Of a stretch of DNA of 64,000 bases, positions 8,705-17,844 are shown piece by piece. The notes beneath the pieces are model-generated. The model was not told where the DNA came from. It was given only the letters and a program-made list of their open reading frames with translations, and did no database searches. How positions within the stretch are numbered: position 1 is the first letter of the stretch; each line of letters starts with the position of its first letter. The stretch is from an uncultured Bacteroidales bacterium. GTDB taxonomy: Bacteria > Bacteroidota > Bacteroidia > Bacteroidales > P3. Location: the NCBI GenBank assembly GCA_900317955.1, contig ONIP01000024.1, positions 1 through 64,000 of the forward strand. Direction: 5' to 3'. The translations under genes were made by a program, and so were the position numbers.

Positions 8705-9988
8705 ATGGAAAAATTAGTCAAACAATTCCGCGACATCCTCCCACTCATGCGGAAAAACGAAGTCTGGCGTTCCGTCGACTTCTCCAACCTCCTCACCGAC
8801 CAACTTTCGCTCTCCAACGGCGAGCGGCAAACAGCACAATACCACTGCAACATTCCCGACCTCGATGCCCAACGCCTCGTTGTCGAAAACGGCTACTGCC
8901 ACGAACCCATCTCCGTTGCCCCCAACGGCGTCACCACCGGCAGCCTCCGCTCTATCTCAAGTCAACGTCCTGACTTCATTCGCCAATACTTCTCACTTGC
9001 TCCCCAAAAGAGCAACCCCTACCTCCAGTTCAACACCGACCACTACACCGACGGACTCTTCATCTACATCCCTGACGGCACCCGCGTCGAACAACCCATC
9101 CAGCTCCAATCCGTCATCAACGCCGGACACGGCCTCTTCCTCCAAGTCCGCAACCTCGTCATCGTTGGCCGTGGCAGCCATGCCACCTTAATCCACTGCG
9201 ACGACTCTTACGACAACTCCCCCGCCTTCGCCAACAACGTGACTGAAATCCACATCGCAGAAGATGCCTACGTCGAATACTACAAACTACAAAACCTCAA
9301 CAATCAAACCGGACTCCTCAACCACACCTACTCCACCCTTCAGCAAAACGCCTCCCTCCGCTCAGTAGCCGTGACACTCAACGGCGGCCACATCCGCAAC
9401 CACACCGAAATAACCATGCTCGGCACCCACTGCGACGTCCAGGCCCACGGCCTCTTCCTCAACGACCAAGAGCAACAAGTCGACAACTACATCTTCGTCG
9501 ACCACGCCTGCCCCGAATGCCACAGCCGCGAACTGTTCAAAGGCATCCTCGACGACTCCGCCCGCGCCACCTTCAACGGACACGTCCTCGTCCGCGATGG
9601 CGCCACCAAAACCGAAGCCTATCAGTCCAACAAAAACATACTCCTCACCGACAAAGCGCACATCGACACCCGCCCCTTCCTCGAAATCTACAACGACGAT
9701 GTCAAATGCTCCCACGGCAGCACCGTAGGCCAACTCGACGAACAAGCTCTCTTCTACATCCGCTCCCGCGGCATCAGCGAACGCACCGCCCAAACGCTCC
9801 TCCTCTACGCCTTCTGCGACGAAATACTGCAACAAATCGAATTCCTCCCCCTCCGCGAACGACTCGTCGACCTCGTCAAAAAACGCCTCCACGGCGAACT
9901 CACCCTCTGCTCCGAATGCGCCCTTCACTGCAGCACCCCCTGCAACGGCCCCGAAGCCAACTTCTACATCGATCCCTCCAAACTCTAA
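8705..9988 (+). CDS. sufD: Fe-S cluster assembly protein SufD
   Basis: 427 residues with the SufBD beta-helix core. Recognisable segments are QNASLRSVAVTLNGGHIRN, the DNYIFVDHACPECHSRELFKG stretch in which an H-x2-P-x-C-x-S-x-E-L pattern is typical of SufB/SufD, and the C-terminal RSRGISERTAQTLLLYAF. Such proteins form the scaffold complex with SufB and SufC. The start is the ATG at 8705 (MEKLVKQFRDIL), because earlier codons in frame overlap sufC. The very C-terminus carries CSECALHCSTPC, a cysteine-rich tail of unknown meaning. Confidence 0.94.
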   Translation: MEKLVKQFRDILPLMRKNEVWRSVDFSNLLTDQLSLSNGERQTAQYHCNIPDLDAQRLVVENGYCHEPISVAPNGVTTGSLRSISSQRPDFIRQYFSLAPQKSNPYLQFNTDHYTDGLFIYIPDGTRVEQPIQLQSVINAGHGLFLQVRNLVIVGRGSHATLIHCDDSYDNSPAFANNVTEIHIAEDAYVEYYKLQNLNNQTGLLNHTYSTLQQNASLRSVAVTLNGGHIRNHTEITMLGTHCDVQAHGLFLNDQEQQVDNYIFVDHACPECHSRELFKGILDDSARATFNGHVLVRDGATKTEAYQSNKNILLTDKAHIDTRPFLEIYNDDVKCSHGSTVGQLDEQALFYIRSRGISERTAQTLLLYAFCDEILQQIEFLPLRERLVDLVKKRLHGELTLCSECALHCSTPCNGPEANFYIDPSKL

Positions 9989-9994
9989 CCATCC

Positions 9995-11590
9995 ATGCGC
10001 CAACTCCTTCTGCTGTTCCTGCTCCTCTGCGCCGTCGCAACCCCTGCCGTAGCTCAAACCTCGCACTCCGGCACCATGTCCGACGCTGACCAGAAAACCT
10101 TCCAGCGCGCAATCCAAGACTACCAAAAAGGACGCTACATACCTTCCGCCAAACAACTCCGCATCCTCGCCGCACGGCATCCCTCCAACCCCGACATCCA
10201 ATTCTTCCTCGGCCTCAACGCCGTCAAGCACAACTTCAACGTAGCGGGCATACGTCGCTACTTCCCGCAAGTCCTACGCCTCGACCCCAATTACCCCGAC
10301 CCCCTCGCCCACTACTACATGGGCCTCATCCACTACACCGACAACCAATTCGACCAAGCCGTCGATGATTTTACCCGCTACTTCCAACTTGCCAACACCA
10401 ACGGCACCCCCGAAAGCGACGCCACCTACATGGAGGCCTCCAACTACCTCTACTGGTCCCGCTTTCTTGCCGAAGCCTACCACAACATCGCTCCCTTCCA
10501 CCCCCGTGTCATCACCTCCCTCTCCTCGTCCGAAGACGAAACCATGCCCTTTTTCTCCCTCGACGGCACCCTTTGTATATTCCTTCGCCCTACCTCCACT
10601 GCTTCCCGTGCCTCATTTCACAGCCATGAACTCGACCCCAAACCCCTCAAACTCTACCTCAGCACCCACCAAGACACCCTCTTCTCACCTCCCACACTCC
10701 TCCCCGCCCCCTTTAACCAAGGCGACCCCGAAGGCGGCGTAACCCTCACCGCCGACAACCGCGAACTCTACTATCCCGTCATTCGACGCTTCCGCGGCTA
10801 TAACAACAGCGACATCTACCTCTCCACCTTCGACAGCAACCGCTGGCAACCCATCCGCAATCTCGGCGACAGCGTCAACCGCCCCGACACCTGGGAATCA
10901 CAACCCTCCATCTCCCCCGACGGACAATGGCTCTATTTCGCCTCCAACCGTCCAGGCGGCCTCGGCGGCACCGACATCTGGCGCTCCCGTCGCAACCCCG
11001 ACGGCTCCTGGGGCACCCCCGTCAACCTCGGCTCCGCAGTCAACTCCCCCGGCAACGAACGCTGCCCCTTCATCCATGCCGACGGCCACACCCTCTACTT
11101 CTCCTCCAACGGCTGGCAATCTTTCGGCGGATACGACCTCTTCTTCATCGACCTCGACCGCACCGACCTCGCCATCCCCGCCAACCTCGGCCTGCCCATC
11201 AACACCGAATCCGACGACATCACCCTCTCCGTCTCACCCGACGGCATCAAGGCTCACCTTGCTGCACCCACCGACAGTGCCGACCGAATCGGCGGCTCCG
11301 ACATACTGCAATTCAACCTCTACCCCGCTGCACGACCCGAGCCCATGCACCTCATCAAAGGCCGCGTCACCTCCAACGGCGGCACTCCCCTCCCTGCCAC
11401 CATCACCGTCAACCACGGCACCACCCACCCCGCCATCTACCGCACTGCACCCGACGGCACCTATACCATCCTAATATCTAAAAGCAAAAACAACACCGTC
11501 ACCATCTCCGCCCCGGGTCACAAAACCCGCACCCTCCCCTGCACTCCCTCCAACCCCCTACCCTCGACCCTCGTTCTCTCTCCCCAATAA
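9995..11590 (+). CDS. TPR / WD40-like beta-propeller protein with a C-terminal carboxypeptidase-regulatory-like domain
   Basis: 531 residues with a signal peptide (LLLLFLLLCAVATPAVAQ). Residues about 30-150 look like TPR repeats (DYQKGRYIPSAKQL, LGLIHY-like helices). Residues about 170-440 hold PD40 propeller blades with repeated SPDGQWLYFASNRPGGLGG and FSSNGWQSFGGYDLF patterns. The last 80 residues (KGRVTSNGGTPLPATITV, PDGTYTI) resemble a carboxypeptidase regulatory beta-sandwich. This TPR-PD40-CRD order is that of PorE, the T9SS component that anchors to peptidoglycan, but the terminal OmpA domain is missing. It starts six bases after sufD and is followed by an ABC exporter, so it sits in the suf operon. 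It may be a periplasmic PorE paralogue; function unproven. Confidence 0.75.
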   Translation: MRQLLLLFLLLCAVATPAVAQTSHSGTMSDADQKTFQRAIQDYQKGRYIPSAKQLRILAARHPSNPDIQFFLGLNAVKHNFNVAGIRRYFPQVLRLDPNYPDPLAHYYMGLIHYTDNQFDQAVDDFTRYFQLANTNGTPESDATYMEASNYLYWSRFLAEAYHNIAPFHPRVITSLSSSEDETMPFFSLDGTLCIFLRPTSTASRASFHSHELDPKPLKLYLSTHQDTLFSPPTLLPAPFNQGDPEGGVTLTADNRELYYPVIRRFRGYNNSDIYLSTFDSNRWQPIRNLGDSVNRPDTWESQPSISPDGQWLYFASNRPGGLGGTDIWRSRRNPDGSWGTPVNLGSAVNSPGNERCPFIHADGHTLYFSSNGWQSFGGYDLFFIDLDRTDLAIPANLGLPINTESDDITLSVSPDGIKAHLAAPTDSADRIGGSDILQFNLYPAARPEPMHLIKGRVTSNGGTPLPATITVNHGTTHPAIYRTAPDGTYTILISKSKNNTVTISAPGHKTRTLPCTPSNPLPSTLVLSPQ

Positions 11591-11605
11591 TCAACAACCA
11601 TCGCC

Positions 11606-13438
11606 ATGCACACCATCTGGAGAGTATTCCACTACCTCAAGTTCTACCCCTGGAACATCGGCGCCAACCTGCTCCTCAACATGTTGGCAGTCCTCTTCAA
11701 CCTCTTCACCTTCATCACCATCGTTCCATTCGTCGAACTGCTCTTCGGCAACTCCCAGCCCCTTGAACAACTCCCCCCGCCCGCCCTCTCCCAAGAATAC
11801 CTCTCCCTCTTCATGACTCACCACCTCGCACTCCTCAAAGCCACCCACGGCCTGTGGGCATGCCTTGTGGGTTTCGCCCTCGCCTACCTCGCCTTCTCAT
11901 TCCTCTCCAACCTCTGCCGCTACCTTGCACAATACGTCATCAGCCCCATGCGTAACGGCATCATCCAACGCCTGCGCGACGACCTCTACCACAAAATCAC
12001 CATCCTCCCCGTCTCCTATTTCAACTCCCGCCGCCGTGGCGACATCATCAGCCGCGTTTCCAACGACCTCTCCGACATCGAATGGGGTGTCCTCACCTCC
12101 ATCATCTCTCTCGGCAAAGACCCTATCAACATCATCGTCTTCTCCGCAGTCCTCATCTTCATCAGCCCACGCCTCTTCCTCTATTTCCTCCTCGTCATGC
12201 CCGCCTCCGTATGGCTCATCGGTCTCATTGGCAAACGCCTTCGCCGCAACGCTACCAAAAGCCAGGCTGGACTCGGACAACTCTTCGCACTCCTCGAAGA
12301 ATCGCTTGCCGGCATCCGCACCATCAAATCCTTCAGCCGACAGCAACAAGCCGCCGACACTTTCGCCCGCGCCAACAACACCTACACCCGCCGCATGATA
12401 CAAGTAGCCCGCAGCCGCGAACTCAGCAGCCCGCTCTCCGAAATACTCCTTACCCTCGGCCTCGTCTTCATACTCATCCTCGGCGGTCTCGCCGTACTCC
12501 AAGGCGAACTCCTCTCCTCCGTCTTCGTTCTCTTCGTCATCCTTTTTGCACGACTTATCCCCCCCGTTCAGTCCATAGTAAGAGTCTATAACAACCTCCT
12601 CAAAGCCAACGCCGCCGCACAACGTGTCTACGAAATAATCGACGCCGACGAAACCATTCTCGAAAAACCTAACGCGCCCCTCCTCAAAAACTTCAACCAC
12701 AGCATCCAATACCGCGATGTCTCCTTCGCCTACCGCACCGACAGCCAATCAGAACCCGTCTACGTACTCCGCAACACCAACCTCACCATTCCCCGCGGCA
12801 AAACCATCGCTATAGTAGGCCCGTCGGGAGCTGGCAAAACCACCCTCGTCGACCTCCTCCCACGCTTCTATGACTGCACTGGCGGCACCATCCTCATTGA
12901 CAACACACCCATCACCGACCTCAACATCAACAGTCTCCGTGCTCAAATAGGACTCGTCTCGCAAGACTGCATCCTCTTCAACGACACCGTCGCCAACAAC
13001 ATTGCCTTCGGCCACTCCGACTACAGCCTCGACCTTGTCAAACAAGCCGCCACCATCGCCCACGCCGACTCCTTCATCAACGCCCTCCCGCTCGGCTACC
13101 AAACCCCCATCGGCGACAGCGGCATCACCCTCAGCGGCGGACAACGCCAACGCCTCAGCATAGCCCGCGCCGTACTCAAAAACCCGCCCATTCTCATTCT
13201 CGACGAAGCCACCTCCGCCCTCGACTCCGAAAGCGAGCAAGCCGTCCAGCAAGCCCTCTCCAAACTCATGCAAGGACGCACCTGCATCATCATCGCCCAC
13301 CGCCTCTCAACCATTCGCCACGCTGACCAAATCATCGTACTCGACCATGGCAACATCGTCGAAAGCGGCAACCACGACCAACTAATCCAGAACAACGGCC
13401 TTTACAAACGACTTGTCGACATGCAATCCTTCCACTAA
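11606..13438 (+). CDS. ABC exporter, permease fused to ATPase (MsbA-like)
   Basis: 610 residues in the order six-helix membrane domain (about 20-330) then nucleotide-binding domain. Walker A is GPSGAGKTT, the signature LSGGQRQRLS, Walker B ILILDEATSALD and the switch histidine lies in IAHRLSTIRHADQI. The half-transporter should act as a homodimer in the inner membrane; the lipid A/phospholipid flippase MsbA is the closest named type, but substrate is not determinable. It is the last gene of the sufC operon, 15 bases after the propeller protein. Confidence 0.88.
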   Translation: MHTIWRVFHYLKFYPWNIGANLLLNMLAVLFNLFTFITIVPFVELLFGNSQPLEQLPPPALSQEYLSLFMTHHLALLKATHGLWACLVGFALAYLAFSFLSNLCRYLAQYVISPMRNGIIQRLRDDLYHKITILPVSYFNSRRRGDIISRVSNDLSDIEWGVLTSIISLGKDPINIIVFSAVLIFISPRLFLYFLLVMPASVWLIGLIGKRLRRNATKSQAGLGQLFALLEESLAGIRTIKSFSRQQQAADTFARANNTYTRRMIQVARSRELSSPLSEILLTLGLVFILILGGLAVLQGELLSSVFVLFVILFARLIPPVQSIVRVYNNLLKANAAAQRVYEIIDADETILEKPNAPLLKNFNHSIQYRDVSFAYRTDSQSEPVYVLRNTNLTIPRGKTIAIVGPSGAGKTTLVDLLPRFYDCTGGTILIDNTPITDLNINSLRAQIGLVSQDCILFNDTVANNIAFGHSDYSLDLVKQAATIAHADSFINALPLGYQTPIGDSGITLSGGQRQRLSIARAVLKNPPILILDEATSALDSESEQAVQQALSKLMQGRTCIIIAHRLSTIRHADQIIVLDHGNIVESGNHDQLIQNNGLYKRLVDMQSFH

Positions 13439-13593
13439 CCTCCCGCACCACTCACCACCACAACCCACCCCCACCAACCATTACGACCGCCATAACCGAC
13501 CAATACACCCCTCCTCAAATACCATTACGTCCTACCTCCACTTTAGCTCCATTCCAATCCCCTTTCCGTCTCTCAACCGCCCCGCCATATAGC

Positions 13594-13625
13594 AAAAAAA
13601 AAGCCGGGGCTCGCAAGCCCCGGCC
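13594..13625 (-). terminator. Intrinsic terminator of rpsA
   Basis: A 9-bp perfect stem GCCGGGGCT / AGCCCCGGC (13603-13624) with a CGCA loop; on the reverse strand it is followed by nine T residues. It lies 38 bases after the rpsA stop. Confidence 0.92.
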
Positions 13626-13661
13626 AATGAAAAAGCTATTTCACCAATATTGGCTATTCAA

Positions 13662-15461
13662 TTATTCGCCTCTCTCTTCTTTTTCGATCTCCTCTTTCAG
13701 GCTGGCCAAAACGCTGAGGTCGCCAAGAGTGGTCTTTTCGAGAGTCTCATTGATTTTCTTAACAGTCTTCTTGGTGGCGCGTTCTTTCTTAGCCTCTTCG
13801 GACTCGCTCTTTACGCGCTCGGCATCAATATTATCCTGGAAAACGCGGGTGTGGGAAACGATGATTTTCTTGTTTTCCTTGGAGAACTCGATAACCTTGA
13901 AGTCAAGGGTCTCACCCTGGCGGGCTTTGCTCTTGTCCTCTTTCTCAAGATGACGCATGGGAGCGAAACCTTCAACACCGTAGGGAAGAGTAACAGTGGC
14001 ACCCTTGTCGTTGATGTTGGTGATAGTACCCTGCTGGATGCTGCCAACGGCAAAGAGAGATTCGTAAACATCCCAAGGATTCTCCTCGAGCTGCTTGTGA
14101 CCAAGGCTGAGACGACGGTTTTCGGCATCGACTTCGAGAACAACAACCTCAATGGTGTCACCAATCTTGGTGAACTCGGCAGGATGTTTAATCTTCTTGC
14201 TCCAGCTCAGGTCGCTGATATGGATGAGGCCGTCAACACCTTCTTCAAGCTCAACAAAGATACCGAAGTTGGTGAAGTTGCGAACCACAGCGGTGTGCTT
14301 GCTTCCGACAGGATATTTCTCAGCGATGGTCAGCCAAGGATCGGGCATGAGCTGTTTGAGACCAAGGCTCATCTTGCGCTGCTCGCGGTCGAGGGTGAGA
14401 ACAACAGCTTCGACATCCTGACCAACTTTCAGGAAGTCCTGAGCGCTGCGCAGATGCTGGCTCCAGCTCATCTCGCTGACGTGAATGAGGCCTTCGACAC
14501 CGGGAACGACTTCCACGAATGCACCGTAGTCGGCAATGACAACGACTTTACCGTGGACGTGGTCGCCTTCCTTGAGGTTGGGATCGAGGGCATCCCAAGG
14601 ATGAGGAGTAAGCTGTTTGAGACCGAGGGCGATGCGATGCTTGGCTTCGTCGAAATCGAGGATAACAACATTGATTTTTTGGTCAAGCTCGACGATGTCC
14701 TTAGGATCGGACACACGACCCCAGCTGAGATCGGTGATATGGATAAGACCGTCGACACCACCGAGGTCGATGAAGACACCGTAGGGGGTGATGTTCTTGA
14801 CGGTGCCTTCCAGCACCTGACCTTTTTCGAGGTGGCTGATAATCTCGGCCTTCTGGGCTTCGATTTCGTCCTCGATAAGGGCTTTGTGAGAAACAACGAC
14901 ATTCTTGTATTCGTGGTTGATTTTTACAACCTTGAATTCCATGGTCTTGTCAACGAAAATATCGTAGTCGCGGATAGGTTTGACATCGATTTGAGAACCG
15001 GGGAGGAAGGCCTCGATATTGTCGAAGACGGTGACAATGAGACCACCTTTGGTACGGCTCTTGACGTATCCGGTGATGATTTCCTGGCTTTCGTAGGCCT
15101 GGTTGACGCGCTCCCAGCTCTTGAGAATGCGAGCTTTCTTGTGGGAAAGGAGCAACTGACCGTTGGAATCTTCCTGGCTTTCTACATAAACTTCGATTTT
15201 GTCGCCGACTTTGAAATCGGGGTTGTAGCGAAGTTCGGAGGCGGGGATAACACCGTCACTCTTGAATCCAATGTTCACGACGGCTTCACGGTCGCTAATG
15301 CTTACGATAGTACCCTCGATCACTTCCTGTTCGGTGAATGATTTGAAGGTCTGTTCGTACTGCTCGGTCATTTTCTGAACCTGCTCGTTGTTGACTTCTT
15401 CTTTTTTATCGATGGCAGCCCAGTCAAAATCTGCTATCGGTTGCACATTTTTATAATCCAT
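13662..15461 (-). CDS. rpsA: 30S ribosomal protein S1
   Basis: 599 residues containing six S1 RNA-binding domains, recognisable by recurring G-x-V-x-x-I-x-x-[YFK]GAF/VFV-E/D-L-x-G-V-[DE]GLIHxSxLSW units (for example GVFIDLGGVDGLIHITDLSWG and GAFVEVVPGVEGLIHVSEMSW). The family binds mRNA on the 30S subunit, important where Shine-Dalgarno sequences are weak, as in this phylum. The C-terminus is strongly charged (Lys/Glu). It is monocistronic, with its own promoter, a structured leader of about 100 bases and a strong terminator. Confidence 0.96.
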   Translation of the reverse strand: MDYKNVQPIADFDWAAIDKKEEVNNEQVQKMTEQYEQTFKSFTEQEVIEGTIVSISDREAVVNIGFKSDGVIPASELRYNPDFKVGDKIEVYVESQEDSNGQLLLSHKKARILKSWERVNQAYESQEIITGYVKSRTKGGLIVTVFDNIEAFLPGSQIDVKPIRDYDIFVDKTMEFKVVKINHEYKNVVVSHKALIEDEIEAQKAEIISHLEKGQVLEGTVKNITPYGVFIDLGGVDGLIHITDLSWGRVSDPKDIVELDQKINVVILDFDEAKHRIALGLKQLTPHPWDALDPNLKEGDHVHGKVVVIADYGAFVEVVPGVEGLIHVSEMSWSQHLRSAQDFLKVGQDVEAVVLTLDREQRKMSLGLKQLMPDPWLTIAEKYPVGSKHTAVVRNFTNFGIFVELEEGVDGLIHISDLSWSKKIKHPAEFTKIGDTIEVVVLEVDAENRRLSLGHKQLEENPWDVYESLFAVGSIQQGTITNINDKGATVTLPYGVEGFAPMRHLEKEDKSKARQGETLDFKVIEFSKENKKIIVSHTRVFQDNIDAERVKSESEEAKKERATKKTVKKINETLEKTTLGDLSVLASLKEEIEKEERGE

Positions 15462-15576
15462 GTGTGCGTTTTTTGTTATTGCGGTCTCCCACCCGACCAG
15501 GTTAAACCATATTTAAATTACTGAGAAATACCCTGTTGGTGGGAACAAGGCTACCCAGTAGTGAATTGCAAAGATA
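15462..15576 (-). promoter_or_regulatory. rpsA promoter and structured leader
   Basis: The reverse strand carries TATCTTTGC at 15568-15576, giving a 5' leader of about 100 bases. In the leader CCCACC (15538-15543 complement) can pair with GGTGGG (15488-15493 complement) and the inner CAGG with CCTG (15532-15535 and 15498-15501), forming a two-step stem that closes near the start codon. A leader fold upstream of S1 invites comparison with autogenous control by S1, but no family match is claimed. Confidence 0.5.
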
Positions 15577-15903
15577 CGATTTTTTTTTGATTTAGAAGAT
15601 TCTTGGCAGATTAATTCTTTTATTAATAAAATCTTTCATAAGAATACCTGTCCCCAATCGCCCTAAAAACTTCCACACCCCAACCCCTGCCCCCAAAAAC
15701 ATGCCTGCAAGTCCGCTTAATCACAATTTATATCACATTTATTCCGCAGGCGGTCTACACATAATAAGTGAGATTCAAATGTAGAACAAGTGTAAAACAA
15801 GTGTTCTTCTTGCGAGCATAGCATGCGGGACTTATTTTTGAATATACAGTACAATATGCCACTTGATGTTACGTTATAGGCATTGATATAAAAAAGTATC
15901 CTT
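15577..15903. other. Intergenic region with a paired direct repeat
   Basis: No gene was found between the divergent rpsA promoter and the membrane protein at 15904. The only structure noticed is AACAAGTGT repeated at 15785-15793 and 15796-15804, an 11-base phase that places both copies on one helix face, as in an operator. No clear -7 box for the forward gene was seen. Confidence 0.35.
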
Positions 15904-16422
15904 ATGAAGAAGCCGTTTTTTAAGCGCACACCGGTGAAGATTGCTTTGCTGACGCTGTCGTTCCCAGTGACAATGGGGTTGGGTTATATTTTGGTGTATA
16001 TTGCCCTGAACATGTACCAGACGATGTTTATCAGAGTGGTAATAGGAGCAGCAGGGGTGCTGTGGGGAGTGATTACTGTGGTGTGGATATGGTTGGCGTC
16101 GGACTATACTAAACTGTGGAAGTCGTGGCTGAATGAGTTGAAAGGTTCCCGTATGCAACGCGCCCGCAAGAGGTATCCCGAGTATATGGCACTTCGGGAG
16201 AAGTACCCGCTGGCTATTGCACGGCACGAGCGTCATTGTATGCACCATAAACCCCCAATGTCGTACAAGGAGATGATAGAAGAAGCCATATCAGTGGACG
16301 AAAAGGAGTGGGCTGAACGCGAGGCTTTCCGCCGTGCCAACCGCGAGGAAAGGAAACAATATAAAGTGAAAAGACCGCCTACGCTCAGGGAGGAGGCGAC
16401 CCATCAGGGTGAGAAATTGTAA
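15904..16422 (+). CDS. Small membrane protein, unknown function
   Basis: 172 residues. Two transmembrane helices lie at about 12-38 and 42-65 (IALLTLSFPVTMGLGYILVY; VVIGAAGVLWGVITVVWIW), followed by a long basic, helical, probably cytoplasmic tail rich in Arg/Glu/Lys. No family was recognised. It has its own terminator and is convergent with the MFS gene. Coding status is supported by a normal start, coherent membrane topology and the adjacent terminator. Confidence 0.7.
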   Translation: MKKPFFKRTPVKIALLTLSFPVTMGLGYILVYIALNMYQTMFIRVVIGAAGVLWGVITVVWIWLASDYTKLWKSWLNELKGSRMQRARKRYPEYMALREKYPLAIARHERHCMHHKPPMSYKEMIEEAISVDEKEWAEREAFRRANREERKQYKVKRPPTLREEATHQGEKL

Positions 16423-16449
16423 TAATTGCCACCGAAGAGTGGATAAAGT

Positions 16450-16487
16450 GCGGGGCGTTGGCAAGGCAATGCCCCGCATATTTTTTT
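16450..16487 (+). terminator. Intrinsic terminator after the small membrane protein gene
   Basis: Stem GCGGGGC (16450-16456) / GCCCCGC (16471-16477), then ATATTTTTTT on the forward strand. The T-run reaches the stop codon of the convergent MFS gene. Confidence 0.82.
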
Positions 16488-17748
16488 ATTCGGTGGGAAT
16501 GTCTTTGTTGACGTTCTTGCTGCCCCAAAGAGCATAGAAGAGGATGTAGGCGAAGCCTAAAATTACAATCCAGTAACTGGAGACGTATCCGACACTGTCG
16601 GCGACGTAGTTCTGGATGAAGGGTAGAATGCCGCCGCCGCAGACGAGTGCCATGAAGATGCCGCTGGCCATGGGGGTGTATTTGCCAAGTCCTTCAGCCG
16701 AGAGGTTGAAAATGGCACCCCACATGACGGATGTGCAAAGGCCGCAGAGGGTGGCAAAAGCTATTTTGAGGGGCACGTCGGAGCCATGGAGATGGATGGT
16801 GGCAGTGGTGGGGATGAAGATGAGGCAGAGGAGGAAGGCGATAGCAATAGTGGCCGTAGCGGAGAGCATGACTTTGGAGGATACTTTGCCACCAAGGAGA
16901 CCGCCAATGAAGCGTCCGCAGAGCATGAGGAACCAGTAGGCACCAATGAACCAGCCTGCGAGGTCGGCACCAAGGCCAAGGCCGCCGCCTTCGGCACCGG
17001 TAGTCATGTAAAGGTTGGCGGTGTTGGGGATGCCTACTTCAACGCCAACATAGAAGAAGATGGCGATGGCACCAAGTACAAAATGACGGAAACTAAGCGG
17101 GGAATGGGAGTCTTTCTGCTTGGCAGCACGCATTTCTTTGGTTTCGAGATGCGGCTCGGGTATTTTGGTGAGAACGATGACCACGAAGGCAACAGCGAAG
17201 ATTGCCATGGAGATAATCATAGCGGGAGCAGCGTCGCTGACGGAGGCCTGGCTGGCTGCACCACCGATGAGGTAGCCGAGAAGGATGGGGGCAATGGTAC
17301 CGCCTGTTGAGTTGATGGTACCGCCCCACTGGATGAGCTGGTTGCCGCGGTTGCCGCCACCGCCGAGGGTGTTGAGCATGGGGTTGACCACGATGTTGAG
17401 CAGACACATGGAAAAACCGGCGACGAGTGCACCGGCGACATAGACGGCGAAACTTTCAGCATAGCCAGAGAGGAACTGGATGCCCACACCGATAAAGCCG
17501 ACGGTGACGGCAAGGAGAGAGGTGAACTTGTAGCCCTTGCGGCGCAGGATGATACCTGCCGGGATGCCCATACAGGCATAGGCTATGAAGTTGGCAAGGG
17601 TGCCAAGCTGGGCAACGGCGTTGCTGGTTCCGAACTGGTTCTTGACAATGACACCCATGGAGCCTGCAAAATTGGTGACGAATGCTATCATAAAGAAGAG
17701 CAGGAACATCACGATGATAGGGATGGTGTAGTTTTGTTTCTTTTCCAT
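16486..17748 (-). CDS. Sugar MFS transporter (FucP/GluP-like)
   Basis: 420 residues with about twelve transmembrane helices, fitting the fucose/glucose-galactose:H+ symporter (FHS) branch of the major facilitator superfamily. Typical segments are FVTNFAGSMGVIVKNQFG at helix 1, the IGIPAGIILRRKGYK-type loop (ACMGIPAGIILRRKGYK) between helices 2 and 3, and NPMLNTLGGGGNRGNQLIQWGG in helices 4-5. It is an inner-membrane uptake carrier; the exact sugar is not determinable. The gene follows the atp terminator on the same strand, so it should have its own promoter, which I could not identify. Confidence 0.88.
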   Translation of the reverse strand: MEKKQNYTIPIIVMFLLFFMIAFVTNFAGSMGVIVKNQFGTSNAVAQLGTLANFIAYACMGIPAGIILRRKGYKFTSLLAVTVGFIGVGIQFLSGYAESFAVYVAGALVAGFSMCLLNIVVNPMLNTLGGGGNRGNQLIQWGGTINSTGGTIAPILLGYLIGGAASQASVSDAAPAMIISMAIFAVAFVVIVLTKIPEPHLETKEMRAAKQKDSHSPLSFRHFVLGAIAIFFYVGVEVGIPNTANLYMTTGAEGGGLGLGADLAGWFIGAYWFLMLCGRFIGGLLGGKVSSKVMLSATATIAIAFLLCLIFIPTTATIHLHGSDVPLKIAFATLCGLCTSVMWGAIFNLSAEGLGKYTPMASGIFMALVCGGGILPFIQNYVADSVGYVSSYWIVILGFAYILFYALWGSKNVNKDIPTE

Positions 17749-17775
17749 AATGATAAAAGATTGAATGTGGGGTTA

Positions 17776-17816
17776 AAGAAAAAACGGTGCATGAAGAGAG
17801 GGACTCCCATGCACCG
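17776..17816 (-). terminator. Intrinsic terminator of the atp operon
   Basis: Stem CGGTGCATG (17785-17793) / CATGCACCG (17808-17816); on the reverse strand the stem is followed by TTTTTTCTTT. It lies about 30 bases after the atpG stop. Confidence 0.88.
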
Positions 17817-17844
17817 CGTTTATTTGCATGATATTAGCATGGCA

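Noticed and set aside
13650..15341. 563-codon open frame opposite rpsA
   Set aside because: It mirrors rpsA exactly in the complementary frame; rpsA has clear S1 domains, a promoter and a terminator, while the mirror product is a repetitive acidic sequence with no family.
15717..15929. 70-codon reverse open frame between rpsA and the membrane protein gene
   Set aside because: No promoter, no recognisable domain, and it overlaps the start of the forward gene.
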